A stretch of DNA of 40,620 nucleotides from the NCBI RefSeq assembly GCF_015667935.1, contig NZ_JADPET010000006.1, forward strand, positions 1-40,620. The letters are read 5' to 3'. A model generated the notes under the pieces. It saw nothing but the letters and a program-made list of their open reading frames with translations. It did not search any database and was not told where the DNA came from. Within the stretch, counting starts at the first letter, position 1; every line of letters starts with the position of its first letter. Made by a program: the position numbers and the translations under genes. This stretch comes from Clostridium sp. 1001270J_160509_D11 (GTDB taxonomy: Bacteria > Bacillota > Clostridia > Peptostreptococcales > Peptostreptococcaceae). Of the stretch, positions 9,347 to 15,997 are shown in pieces.

Positions 9347-9383
9347 AAAGAGATGTTAAATAAAAGTAACATCTCTTTTTTAT
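9347..9383 (+). terminator. Terminator after the sensor kinase
   Basis: Perfect 12-bp stem (AAAGAGATGTTA / TAACATCTCTTT) followed by a T-run. The dispersed repeat begins a few bases later. Confidence 0.9.
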
Positions 9384-9385
9384 AT

Positions 9386-9460
9386 CTTCGTTGGCGTTAT
9401 GAACGCAGTGAATTTTAAGCAACGGACGAAGTCGTTGGCGTTATGAACGTAGTGAATTTT
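9386..9460 (+). repeat. Dispersed hairpin repeat, copy 2 (one truncated, one full unit)
   Basis: Unit 2a (9386-9416) lacks the left arm of its first hairpin and begins within the terminator tail; its mini-hairpin is AC-GCA-GT. Unit 2b (9417-9460) is complete, with GAC-GAA-GTC and AC-GTA-GT hairpins. The join to the terminator suggests the repeat was truncated when it arrived or later. Confidence 0.85.
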
Positions 9461-9496
9461 TATATATTATGAAAAAGAGATTATGAGCATAAATAA

Positions 9497-9525
9497 TTGG
9501 ACAATTTATTAAAATTGTATATAAT
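9497..9525 (+). promoter_or_regulatory. Promoter with internal palindrome for the M20 deacetylase
   Basis: TTGGAC (9497-9502) and TATAAT (9520-9525) are 17 bases apart. The spacer carries a perfect palindrome, ACAATTT-ATTA-AAATTGT (9501-9518), which is well placed for a repressor to block RNA polymerase. The leader to the ATG is about 110 bases. Confidence 0.55.
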
Positions 9526-9640
9526 AAAATTATCTAAAAATTAAAACTATTAAATTATACATAATTGTAATTATAAAAATATATAAATTTAGGGAGAGAT
9601 TTAGTAGTTAAAATATAAAGTTAAATTAGGGGGAAATTAA

Positions 9641-10759
9641 ATGAAAGACATATCATATATAGATAAAATAGTAAAACAACATAGAACAAATCTACACAAA
9701 TTAGCAGAACTTTCTCATGAAGAATTCAATACAGCTAAATATATAAGAGATTATTTAGACAAACTAGGTATACGATATGAAACTCCTTTAGAAACAGCAA
9801 CAGTAGGAATAATTAAGGGGAATAATCCTAAAAAAACTATAGCTTTTAGAGCAGATATTGATGCACTTCCAACAGAAAACGGCGCTCAACATCTATGTGG
9901 TCATGATGGACATATGAGTATTCTTTTAGGATTTTTGGAATATATAATGGACAACAAAGAAAACTTAAATGATAATATAGTTTTTGTATTCCAACCAGCA
10001 GAAGAAGACACAGGTGGAGCAGAGCCACTAATGAAAGTGGGCATATTTAAAAAGTACAATGTAGATGAGGTATATGGTCTTCATATTCATCCAGATTTTC
10101 CAGAAGGGTATATAGGATGCAAAGCTGGGTACTTAATGGCACAAAATGGTGAGATAGATGTTGAAATAATCGGAAAAAGTGGTCATGGAGCTATTCCGCA
10201 AAATACAATAGACGGAATAGTTATAGGGGCTAATTTTGTTACTTCTGTCCAAAGTATTGTTTCGAGAAATCTAAATCCTATGGAAGGTGCTGTTCTTACA
10301 TTTGGAAAAATGGCAGCAGGTTCTATAAGAAATATAATTGCAGAGAATGTCAAGTTAGAAGGAACAATGAGATGTTTTAATCCAGAAATTTATGACACAA
10401 TGAAGAAAAGACTTTTTGAATTTGCAAAAGGATTTGAAATAGCATATAACTGTAAAGTAAATGTAAAAATAGAAGATGGATATATTGCAGTAAATAATGA
10501 TGAAAATCTATTTAATGAATTTGTGGAGGCAGTTGGAAAAGAAAAAATAACAAAAACTGAACCTCTTATGATTTCAGAAGACTTCTCTTATTATCAAAGA
10601 GAAGTGCCAGGGCTTTTCTTTATGCAAGGAGCCAGAAATGAAGAGAAGGGATTTGTTAATGGTCTACATAGTTTAAGATTCGACTTTAACGAAGATATTA
10701 TGTTAGATGCTATAAAAACTTATGTGAAACTACTTAAATTTAAAGGTTCAATAGAATAA
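9641..10759 (+). CDS. M20 metallopeptidase, probable N-acetyldiaminopimelate deacetylase
   Basis: The 372-residue product belongs to the M20D amidohydrolases, cytoplasmic two-metal enzymes that cleave N-acyl amino acids. Metal ligands are visible: C86 and H88 (LCGHDGH), the Glu pair in QPAEED near 121, His in GLHIHPD near 146, and the late His in GLHSLRF. The segments GGAEPLM, YIGCKAGYL and NIIAENVKLEGTMR resemble Bacillus YkuR (DapL) more than general hippurate hydrolases, as judged from memory of that protein. The genome has the acetylating DapD a few kilobases away, so a deacetylase is needed; this is the likeliest candidate. The gene is monocistronic with its own promoter and terminator. 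Alternative: a broad N-acyl amino acid hydrolase. Confidence 0.72.
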   Translation: MKDISYIDKIVKQHRTNLHKLAELSHEEFNTAKYIRDYLDKLGIRYETPLETATVGIIKGNNPKKTIAFRADIDALPTENGAQHLCGHDGHMSILLGFLEYIMDNKENLNDNIVFVFQPAEEDTGGAEPLMKVGIFKKYNVDEVYGLHIHPDFPEGYIGCKAGYLMAQNGEIDVEIIGKSGHGAIPQNTIDGIVIGANFVTSVQSIVSRNLNPMEGAVLTFGKMAAGSIRNIIAENVKLEGTMRCFNPEIYDTMKKRLFEFAKGFEIAYNCKVNVKIEDGYIAVNNDENLFNEFVEAVGKEKITKTEPLMISEDFSYYQREVPGLFFMQGARNEEKGFVNGLHSLRFDFNEDIMLDAIKTYVKLLKFKGSIE

Positions 10760-10810
10760 ATTATTATAGGTTAAACTTATTTTCTATAAAATTAAATATA
10801 GATTTATAAT

Positions 10811-10850
10811 AAAAATCAGTTTACACCGTTTAGATGTAAACTGATTTTTT
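10811..10850 (+). terminator. Terminator after the M20 deacetylase
   Basis: Perfect 15-bp stem (10811-10825 with 10835-10849) running into T. It may work in both directions because the 5' side is A-rich. Confidence 0.9.
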
Positions 10851-10859
10851 AAATTCTAA

Positions 10860-10902
10860 GGAAATTATATATTATCTGGTTTGTGGATAATATATAATTT
10901 CC
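10860..10902. repeat. Perfect 17-bp AT-rich inverted repeat
   Basis: GGAAATTATATATTATC (10860-10876) is mirrored exactly at 10886-10902 around a 9-base loop. It has no T-run and follows the true terminator, so it is not simply a second terminator. A decayed relative is seen at 29700-29733, also just before a dispersed repeat. Confidence 0.8.
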
Positions 10903-10917
10903 AACCTATTCACTAAA

Positions 10918-11008
10918 GCAACGGAATCTTCGATTCGTTGGCGCTATGAGCGAAGCGAATTTTAAGCAACGGACGAAGTCGTTGGCGCTATGAGCGAAGC
11001 GAATTTTT
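10918..11008 (+). repeat. Dispersed hairpin repeat, copy 3 (two full units)
   Basis: Unit 3a (10918-10963) carries AATC-TTC-GATT, and unit 3b (10966-11008) carries GAC-GAA-GTC. Both have the same GC-GAA-GC mini-hairpin. This is the best-preserved copy. It fills the space between the convergent M20 gene and the small minus-strand gene that ends at 11009. Confidence 0.88.
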
Positions 11009-11197
11009 TTATCTAATGTCAAATAATAATCCTGCTTTATAATCGTCGTCGCTTATATCTGTTATTGAATCGATATTTCTTAGAATCATGTCCTTATGAT
11101 CATCACTCATTGGAATACCTTCTTCCTCTAATGATTGAATAAATTCTAAGTTTTTGATTAATCTTTCTACTGATTCGTTAAGTTTATCAAAATCCAT
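11009..11197 (-). CDS. Small acidic hypothetical protein
   Basis: I do not recognise this 62-residue product. It is acidic and helical in character (LNESVERLIKNLEFIQSLEEEG), with no signal peptide, membrane helix or cysteine. AGGAGGT lies 8 bases before the ATG, which argues strongly that it is translated. Its first 11 bases overlap the end of a 35-codon frame upstream, suggesting translational coupling. It ends exactly where the dispersed repeat stops. A Spo0E-like phosphatase was considered because of size, but its signature is absent. Confidence 0.6.
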   Translation of the reverse strand: MDFDKLNESVERLIKNLEFIQSLEEEGIPMSDDHKDMILRNIDSITDISDDDYKAGLLFDIR

Positions 11198-11294
11198 GGC
11201 AGTATACCTCCTGTATTTGTTTGAAATTTAATTCCTCACTCCACCCAAATTCAGGATACAACGATGTTTTTGATTTATAATTGAATTTCATCAT
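11187..11294 (-). CDS. Possible 35-residue peptide upstream of the small acidic protein
   Basis: On the minus strand GGAGG lies 5 bases before ATGATG, opening a frame of 35 codons (contains KTSLYPEFGWSEELNF) that ends TGA inside the start of the next gene. The overlap is ATGGATTTTGA, a shifted-frame arrangement typical of coupled genes. The peptide has no recognisable family. It may be a genuine microprotein or a leader peptide governing the downstream gene. Support is a good ribosome site and the overlap only. Confidence 0.45.
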   Translation of the reverse strand: MMKFNYKSKTSLYPEFGWSEELNFKQIQEVYCHGF

Positions 11295-11525
11295 TGATTC
11301 CTCCGTATATATTATTTTCGAAGTCCCTCAACCAAGTTTGAAAAGCAATTTTGTTTCTATTATTATTATAGAGTTTAAATCGTAGAAATAAAAGGGAAAA
11401 AACAAAAAAACATTGGAATCACTAATAGAATCGTAAAATGCTCTTTAATAAAATTGATTAAAAAACTTTTAACATTTATAATTATATGTAACAGGGGAAA
11501 TTTTTATGATTATAAGGAGGGAAAA

Positions 11526-12398
11526 ATGAGAAAAAAATCATTAATACTATTAGGGATACTTATTATATCAATGATAAGTTTTGGTTGTTCAAACTCCAAC
11601 CAATCAAGTGACAATGAAGTTATATCAAATCAAAATAATTCATCGCAACAGTCTTTACAAAATAATCAAGAAAATTCAGCGGGGAATAATTCACAAGATA
11701 ATAACAACTCACAAAGTAATCCACAACAAAGTCAAATAACTGATAATGATAATTCACAAAATAAAACTGGACAATATGTAATTTGTATAGACCCAGGTCA
11801 TCAAGCAAAGGGAGATATGAGCCAAGAGCCAGTAGGACCAGGTTCATCTGAAACTAAGTTTAAGGTGTCATGGGGTACACAAGGTGTATCTACAAATATT
11901 CCAGAATATGAATTGACATTAAGTGCATCAAAAATTTTAAAAAGCTATTTAGAACAAATGGGATTTAAGGTAATAATGACTAGGGAAACTAACGACGTAA
12001 ATATTACAAATTCAGAAAGAGCAACTTTTGCAAATGAAAATAATGCAGATTTAGTAATTAGAATTCATGCTGATGGTTCAGAAGACCAATCTGTAAGTGG
12101 GGCATCACTTCATATTCCAGCACAAAACGGTCAATATACGAGCAAGATTTATCCAAAGAGCAACGAATGTGCAGAGATTATGATGGCTAGCATGAGACAA
12201 GCTGGATTTAAAGTGAATAATATATACCAAAGAAGTGATTTAACAGGATTTAACTGGTCGGAAGTACCGGCTGTGCTAGTTGAAATGGGATATATGTCTA
12301 ATCCAGAAGAAGATCAAAAAATGTCACAGACATCTTATCAAGAAAAGATGATGAAGAGTATAGCTGAGGCAACACAAAAATATTTCAATCAAAATTAA
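11526..12398 (+). CDS. N-acetylmuramoyl-L-alanine amidase, lipoprotein
   Basis: The 290-residue product should cut the bond between muramic acid and the stem peptide in peptidoglycan. The N-terminus is a lipoprotein signal (KKSLILLGILIISMISFGC), giving a lipid-anchored Cys at about residue 22. A low-complexity Ser/Asn/Gln linker spans ~23-80. The Amidase_3 domain follows, with metal ligands H92 (IDPGHQ), Glu127 or 129 (PEYELTL) and H181 (RIHADGS), and catalytic E253 (VEMGYMSNPEED). I chose ATG 11526 because AAGGAGG precedes it and the lipoprotein signal starts there; a longer TTG-initiated reading from 11454 has no ribosome site. It stands alone. No clear terminator follows. Confidence 0.9.
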   Translation: MRKKSLILLGILIISMISFGCSNSNQSSDNEVISNQNNSSQQSLQNNQENSAGNNSQDNNNSQSNPQQSQITDNDNSQNKTGQYVICIDPGHQAKGDMSQEPVGPGSSETKFKVSWGTQGVSTNIPEYELTLSASKILKSYLEQMGFKVIMTRETNDVNITNSERATFANENNADLVIRIHADGSEDQSVSGASLHIPAQNGQYTSKIYPKSNECAEIMMASMRQAGFKVNNIYQRSDLTGFNWSEVPAVLVEMGYMSNPEEDQKMSQTSYQEKMMKSIAEATQKYFNQN

Positions 12399-12499
12399 TC
12401 GAAAAAATACCATAACAGACCTTTTTTATATAAAAAAACATATAGTTTTTTACGAAGAATGAAAATTTTCAGTTTTTTCATAAATTTCTCTAAAATGCC

Positions 12500-12566
12500 T
12501 TGACATCATATGACAAAAGTATTAGTATTATGTAATACTTGAACAAGGAAAATATTACCTCATAAT
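12500..12566 (+). promoter_or_regulatory. BASS-transporter promoter/operator shared with ilvD
   Basis: TTGACA (12500-12505) and TAGTAT (12523-12528) have a 17-base spacer. An inverted repeat ACATCATA (12503-12510)-N15-TATTATGT (12526-12533) spans the core promoter, and the block AGGAAAATATTACCT lies at 12546-12560 in the transcribed leader. The whole 67 bases align without gaps to the ilvD promoter (39374-39308, minus), about 54 of 67 identical by hand count. A second palindrome, AAGTATTA-N8-TAATACTT, overlaps the -10 here only. Confidence 0.75.
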
Positions 12567-12670
12567 GTTTTTAGCTTGGGGGAGCTTAAGACAAAGGTAG
12601 ATATTCTTTATCAGGGGAATCAAAATCGGGGATATTTTGATTATATATATTTAAAAAGGGGGAATAAACA
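12567..12670 (+). promoter_or_regulatory. Structured 5' leader of the BASS transporter
   Basis: After the shared promoter block the leader has a perfect 9-bp hairpin, AATCAAAAT-CGGGGAT-ATTTTGATT (12618-12642), ending about 14 bases before the AAGGGGG ribosome site. An imperfect AGCT-based stem lies near 12571-12590. The hairpin has no T-run, so it is not a terminator. I do not match it to a riboswitch class. Confidence 0.4.
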
Positions 12671-13642
12671 ATGAAAACATTAGAAAAAATAAGCGACTTT
12701 GTAGGAAAGTATATGGCAATTATAGTATTAGTTATAGCTGCAATGGCGCTATTTGTACCTACTTCATTATCATGGGTTAAGACATCTTGGGTAAATTACT
12801 TATTAATGGTGGTTATGTTTGGTATGGGGCTTACGATAAAACCAGATGACTTTGTAATAGTATTTAAACAACCTAAAAATGTTATCATAGGATGCTTATC
12901 ACAATTTACAATAATGCCGTTATTAGCATTTGTATTGGGGAAATTATTTAAAATAGACGACGCATTATTAGTAGGTTTAGTATTAGTTGGTACATGCCCA
13001 GGGGGAACATCTTCTAATGTAATGAGTTTCTTAGCACAAGGAGACGTAGCATTATCTGTTGGAATGACTAGCGTTTCAACAATACTAGCACCAATATTAA
13101 CACCAGCAATAACATATTTATTATTAAGAACAACTGTAGATATAGATGCATTTAGTATGTTTTTCTCAATAATACAAGTTGTTATAGTACCAATAGGTCT
13201 TGGATTTATAGTTAACAAATTATTCTACAAATTTACTTCAAATGTAAAAAAGGTACTTCCATTAATATCAGTTACAGCTATAGTAATGATAGTTGCAGCA
13301 GTTGTATCAGCAAACTCAGCAAAAATACTTACAACAGGATTAGTAGTATTTGCAGTAGTTATACTACACAACTGTGGAGGATATGCACTTGGTTACACAA
13401 TAGCTAAGATGTTAGGATTAAATTTAAGTCAAAGAAAAACTATAGCTATAGAAGTTGGAATGCAAAACTCAGGTCTTGCATCAAGTTTAGCGACGACAGC
13501 TTTTCCAAATTTAGCAATGGCAACAGTACCAGGGGCAATCTTCAGTGTATGGCATAATATATCGGGGGCAATAATAGCGAGTATATTTTCTAAGATGAAA
13601 GATGATGAAACACAATCAAGTAATCGAGAAAGTGTAAGCTAA
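12671..13642 (+). CDS. BASS-family (bile acid:sodium symporter-like) transporter
   Basis: The 323-residue integral membrane protein has about ten hydrophobic segments. The family hallmarks are present: VVMFGMGLTIKPDDF near residues 47-61, VGTCPGGTSSNVMSFLA near 106-122 (first unwound helix), and EVGMQNSGLASSLA in the C-terminal half (second unwound helix). BASS proteins usually carry organic anions with sodium; bacterial members include the pantoate/pantothenate transporter PanS and Bacillus YocS. The substrate cannot be read from sequence. The promoter shared with ilvD points to a keto-acid or pantothenate-related substrate (inference). It is monocistronic with its own terminator. Confidence 0.88.
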   Translation: MKTLEKISDFVGKYMAIIVLVIAAMALFVPTSLSWVKTSWVNYLLMVVMFGMGLTIKPDDFVIVFKQPKNVIIGCLSQFTIMPLLAFVLGKLFKIDDALLVGLVLVGTCPGGTSSNVMSFLAQGDVALSVGMTSVSTILAPILTPAITYLLLRTTVDIDAFSMFFSIIQVVIVPIGLGFIVNKLFYKFTSNVKKVLPLISVTAIVMIVAAVVSANSAKILTTGLVVFAVVILHNCGGYALGYTIAKMLGLNLSQRKTIAIEVGMQNSGLASSLATTAFPNLAMATVPGAIFSVWHNISGAIIASIFSKMKDDETQSSNRESVS

Positions 13643-13687
13643 GATTCGGAATTATAATAGGAAAATTTAAGTGAGATATTTTTTATA

Positions 13688-13726
13688 TAAGATGGCTTTT
13701 ATCGATTTAGAAGTCATCTTATTTTT
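13688..13726 (+). terminator. Terminator after the BASS transporter
   Basis: 11-bp stem with one wobble pair (TAAGATGGCTT / AAGTCATCTTA) followed by TTTTT. Confidence 0.85.
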
Positions 13727-13761
13727 ATGAATTTATGTATAAAAGGCTTTAATATGGCAAT

Positions 13762-13782
13762 ACTCCTAAATATAGAAGGAGT
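13762..13782 (+). promoter_or_regulatory. Hairpin that pairs with the ribosome site of the spore-protein gene
   Basis: ACTCCT (13762-13767) is perfectly complementary to AGGAGT (13777-13782), the ribosome-binding site of the following gene. The small hairpin would hide the site and could limit translation until unfolded. The stem is only 6 bp, so the effect is speculative. Confidence 0.4.
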
Positions 13783-13789
13783 GTTAAAT

Positions 13790-14080
13790 ATGGAAAATAA
13801 AAAAACTAATACGCAATTAAGCGCTGAATTAATATATAAATGTGAGAAAACTAAAAAAAATAGCAGCAAGAAAGATAAACCATTGACAGACAATGATATA
13901 ATGAAATATGAGATAGCATCAGAATTAGGATTAATCGACAAAGTAAGCGAAAGAGGCTGGGCAGGCCTTACTGCAAAAGAAGCAGGTAAAATTGGCGGAA
14001 TGCTTACAGCCCGCAAGAAAAAACTAAAAAAACAAGAAGAAGAAAACAAGGGGAACGATAGCGAGGATGGATCAGTATAG
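13790..14080 (+). CDS. Atypical alpha/beta-type small acid-soluble spore protein
   Basis: The 96-residue product contains the spore DNA-binding core: MKYEIASELGL (like the GPR-protease cleavage region KYEIAxEF) and GWAGLTAKEAGKIGGMLTAR (like the GxVGGxxTxR segment). Unlike normal SASPs (60-75 residues) it has ~40 extra N-terminal residues rich in Lys, Ser and Asn, and a charged C-terminal tail. Such proteins coat spore DNA and are degraded at germination. ATG 13790 is preferred because GAAGGAG precedes it; the upstream in-frame ATGs lack a site. Its 3' end overlaps the next gene by 14 bases. Family membership is likely; function as a true DNA-saturating SASP is uncertain. Confidence 0.78.
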   Translation: MENKKTNTQLSAELIYKCEKTKKNSSKKDKPLTDNDIMKYEIASELGLIDKVSERGWAGLTAKEAGKIGGMLTARKKKLKKQEEENKGNDSEDGSV

Positions 14081-14813
14081 AGATTTTGCATTCGTCTATG
14101 ATGAACTTATGGACGATGTTGATTATGATGGTTGGGTAAACTATATAGAACAAATAATTAAAAACGAAAATGCAGAAGTAAAAAACATCTTGGAGTTAGC
14201 TTGTGGAACTGGTAATATAACAATACCACTAGCTAAGAAAAACTACGATATAGCAGGTATAGATATTTCTGACGAAATGCTTAACGTAGCAAGAAGTAAA
14301 GGTGAAAAACAAGGTATAGATTTAGTTTTACTAGAACAAGATATAGCAGAACTTGATTTCGATGTTACAAATTTAGATTGTGTTTTATGCGCTTGCGATG
14401 GATTTAATTATATAACTTACGACGAAGATTTAATGAATGTATTTTCTAAAACATATGAACTACTAAAACAAGAAGGTATATTTATTTTTGACATCAGCTC
14501 ATTCTACAAATTATCTACAGTATTAGGAGATAATATGTACGGAGAAAACAGAGATGGTGTATCATATATGTGGCAAAACTACTTCGATGATGAACAAAAC
14601 TTAGTTGAGATGGAATTAACATTTTTTGTTGCAGACGAAGATGGAAAATATGACAAACACGAAGAAAGACATTTACAAAGAGCTTACACAGAAGAGGAAA
14701 TCCTAGATATGCTTGAAGAAGCAGGTTTTTCTGATGTTAAGGTTTATGGAGATTTTACTTTTGAACAACCTGAAGAAGATTGTGAAAGAGTATTTTTCGT
14801 ATGCAGAAAATAA
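14067..14813 (+). CDS. Class I SAM-dependent methyltransferase
   Basis: The 248-residue product has motif I LELACGTGNITIPLAKK (~42-58), the acidic GIDISDEML (~66-74) and the YDELMDDVDYDGWV N-terminus typical of a widespread Firmicutes methyltransferase group of unknown substrate. The start ATG lies inside the end of the spore-protein gene (14-base overlap), so the two are probably co-translated. There is only GCGAGG as a close ribosome site, which fits coupling. It precedes hslO by 58 bases with no terminator, so the three may form one transcript. Substrate unknown. Confidence 0.82.
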   Translation: MDQYRDFAFVYDELMDDVDYDGWVNYIEQIIKNENAEVKNILELACGTGNITIPLAKKNYDIAGIDISDEMLNVARSKGEKQGIDLVLLEQDIAELDFDVTNLDCVLCACDGFNYITYDEDLMNVFSKTYELLKQEGIFIFDISSFYKLSTVLGDNMYGENRDGVSYMWQNYFDDEQNLVEMELTFFVADEDGKYDKHEERHLQRAYTEEEILDMLEEAGFSDVKVYGDFTFEQPEEDCERVFFVCRK

Positions 14814-14871
14814 TATTATGCTTATAATAACTAAGTATGGGCAAATTTTAGATAATTAATGGAGGAATACA

Positions 14872-15813
14872 ATGAAAGATTACGTAATAAAAGCTACAAG
14901 TGGAAATGGTGAAATAAGAGCTTATGTTGGTAACACTAGAGAAATGGTTGAACAAGCTAGAATAAACCACAATACAACAAAAGTAGCAACAGCAGCATTA
15001 GGAAGAACATTAACTGCAACTAGCATGATGGGTCTTATGATGAAAAATGAAAAAGACGAATTAACTGTAATAATCAAAGGTGGCGGACCAATAGGAACTA
15101 TACTTGCAACTTCTGATGCAAAAGGTATGGTTCGTGGATATGTTCAAAACCCAGATGTACAAGTTGAAAACTATCCAAATGGTAAATTAAACGTAGCAGG
15201 TGCTGTAGGAACAGATGGATACGTTCAAGTAATAAAAGACTTAGGATTAAAAGAACCTTATATAGGATCTTATCCATTAGTAAGTGGAGAAATAGCAGAA
15301 GACTTCACACATTACTTTGCATTATCAGAACAAACTCCTTCAGTAGTTTCACTAGGTGTTTTAACTAGAAATATGGAAGTTGAAAGAAAAATAACTAAAG
15401 AAGATGGTTCAGAAGAAATAGTAGCATGTAGAGAATTCGACGTTGAACAAGCTGGTGGATTTATAGTACAATTAATGCCATTTGCTAGCGAAGAAACTAT
15501 TGCTCAATTAGAAAACAACATAAAAGATATACCATCTATAACAACTTTATTAAAAGCTGGAAATAAACCAGAAGACATAGTAGAAATGGTACTTAAAGAT
15601 TTAGAACCAAAAATACTAGATGTATGTGAAGTTGGATTTGAATGTAACTGTTCAAAAGAAAGAACAGGAAAAGTTCTTCAATCAATAGGAGAAAAAGAAC
15701 TTCAAGCTATAATAGATGAAGATAAAAAAGCAGAAGTAACTTGTCATTTCTGTAACAACAAATATAACTTTACAGAAGAAGAATTAGTTAACCTTTTAAA
15801 CGATATAAAATAA
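14872..15813 (+). CDS. hslO: Hsp33 redox-regulated chaperone
   Basis: The 313-residue product is a cytoplasmic holdase activated by oxidation and unfolding. The zinc-binding redox switch is complete: C258-N-C260 and C291-H-F-C294, the CxC plus CxxC pattern of Hsp33. The N-terminal domain has GGGPIGTILATSD and NYPNGKLNVAGAVG. It is about 20 residues longer than the usual ~290, mainly through an insertion near residues 175-190 (TKEDGSEEIVACREFD), which adds an extra cysteine. GGAGG sits at good spacing. It is last in a likely spore protein-methyltransferase-hslO run and is followed by a strong terminator. Confidence 0.93.
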   Translation: MKDYVIKATSGNGEIRAYVGNTREMVEQARINHNTTKVATAALGRTLTATSMMGLMMKNEKDELTVIIKGGGPIGTILATSDAKGMVRGYVQNPDVQVENYPNGKLNVAGAVGTDGYVQVIKDLGLKEPYIGSYPLVSGEIAEDFTHYFALSEQTPSVVSLGVLTRNMEVERKITKEDGSEEIVACREFDVEQAGGFIVQLMPFASEETIAQLENNIKDIPSITTLLKAGNKPEDIVEMVLKDLEPKILDVCEVGFECNCSKERTGKVLQSIGEKELQAIIDEDKKAEVTCHFCNNKYNFTEEELVNLLNDIK

Positions 15814-15869
15814 TAAATTTAAAAGATATGTAGAATAAATATTCACATAAACATAACTGTATAAAAATG

Positions 15870-15920
15870 AAAAGGAGTATATAAAATAGATAAAATTTTC
15901 TACTTTATATACTCCTTTTT
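15870..15920. terminator. Terminator between hslO and the convergent regulator
   Basis: Perfect 16-bp stem (15870-15885 with 15904-15919), T-rich on both strands after the stem. It can terminate hslO on the plus strand and probably the regulator on the minus strand. Confidence 0.88.
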
Positions 15921-15922
15921 CG

Positions 15923-15989
15923 TATAACAATGGTTAAGTTGATATTTATTAGAGTATAAAAAATAAATGCCAACTTAACCATTGTTATA
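15923..15989. repeat. Long inverted repeat between convergent genes
   Basis: A 19-bp perfect arm pair (15923-15941 with 15971-15989) continues inward with one mismatch and one wobble to make a ~28-bp stem around an 11-base loop. There is no T-run on either strand. It marks the left edge of the regulator/M20/MFS cassette. It may be a second terminator-like structure or a remnant of a small non-autonomous element. Confidence 0.75.
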
Positions 15990-15997
15990 AATCAAGA

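Noticed and set aside
11009-11197. Spo0E-like phosphatase
   Set aside because: Size fits but the Ser-x-x-Leu-Asp signature and spacing are absent.
11454-11525. Upstream TTG start for the amidase lipoprotein
   Set aside because: It lacks a ribosome site and would bury the lipoprotein signal; ATG 11526 has AAGGAGG.
12796-13218. 140-codon minus-strand frame opposite the BASS transporter gene
   Set aside because: Asn/Ile/Pro-rich antisense product without start signals; the plus frame carries transporter motifs.
13714-14091. 125-codon minus-strand frame opposite the spore-protein gene
   Set aside because: No ribosome site and a Ser/Phe/Leu-rich translation typical of the antisense of Lys/Glu-rich coding.
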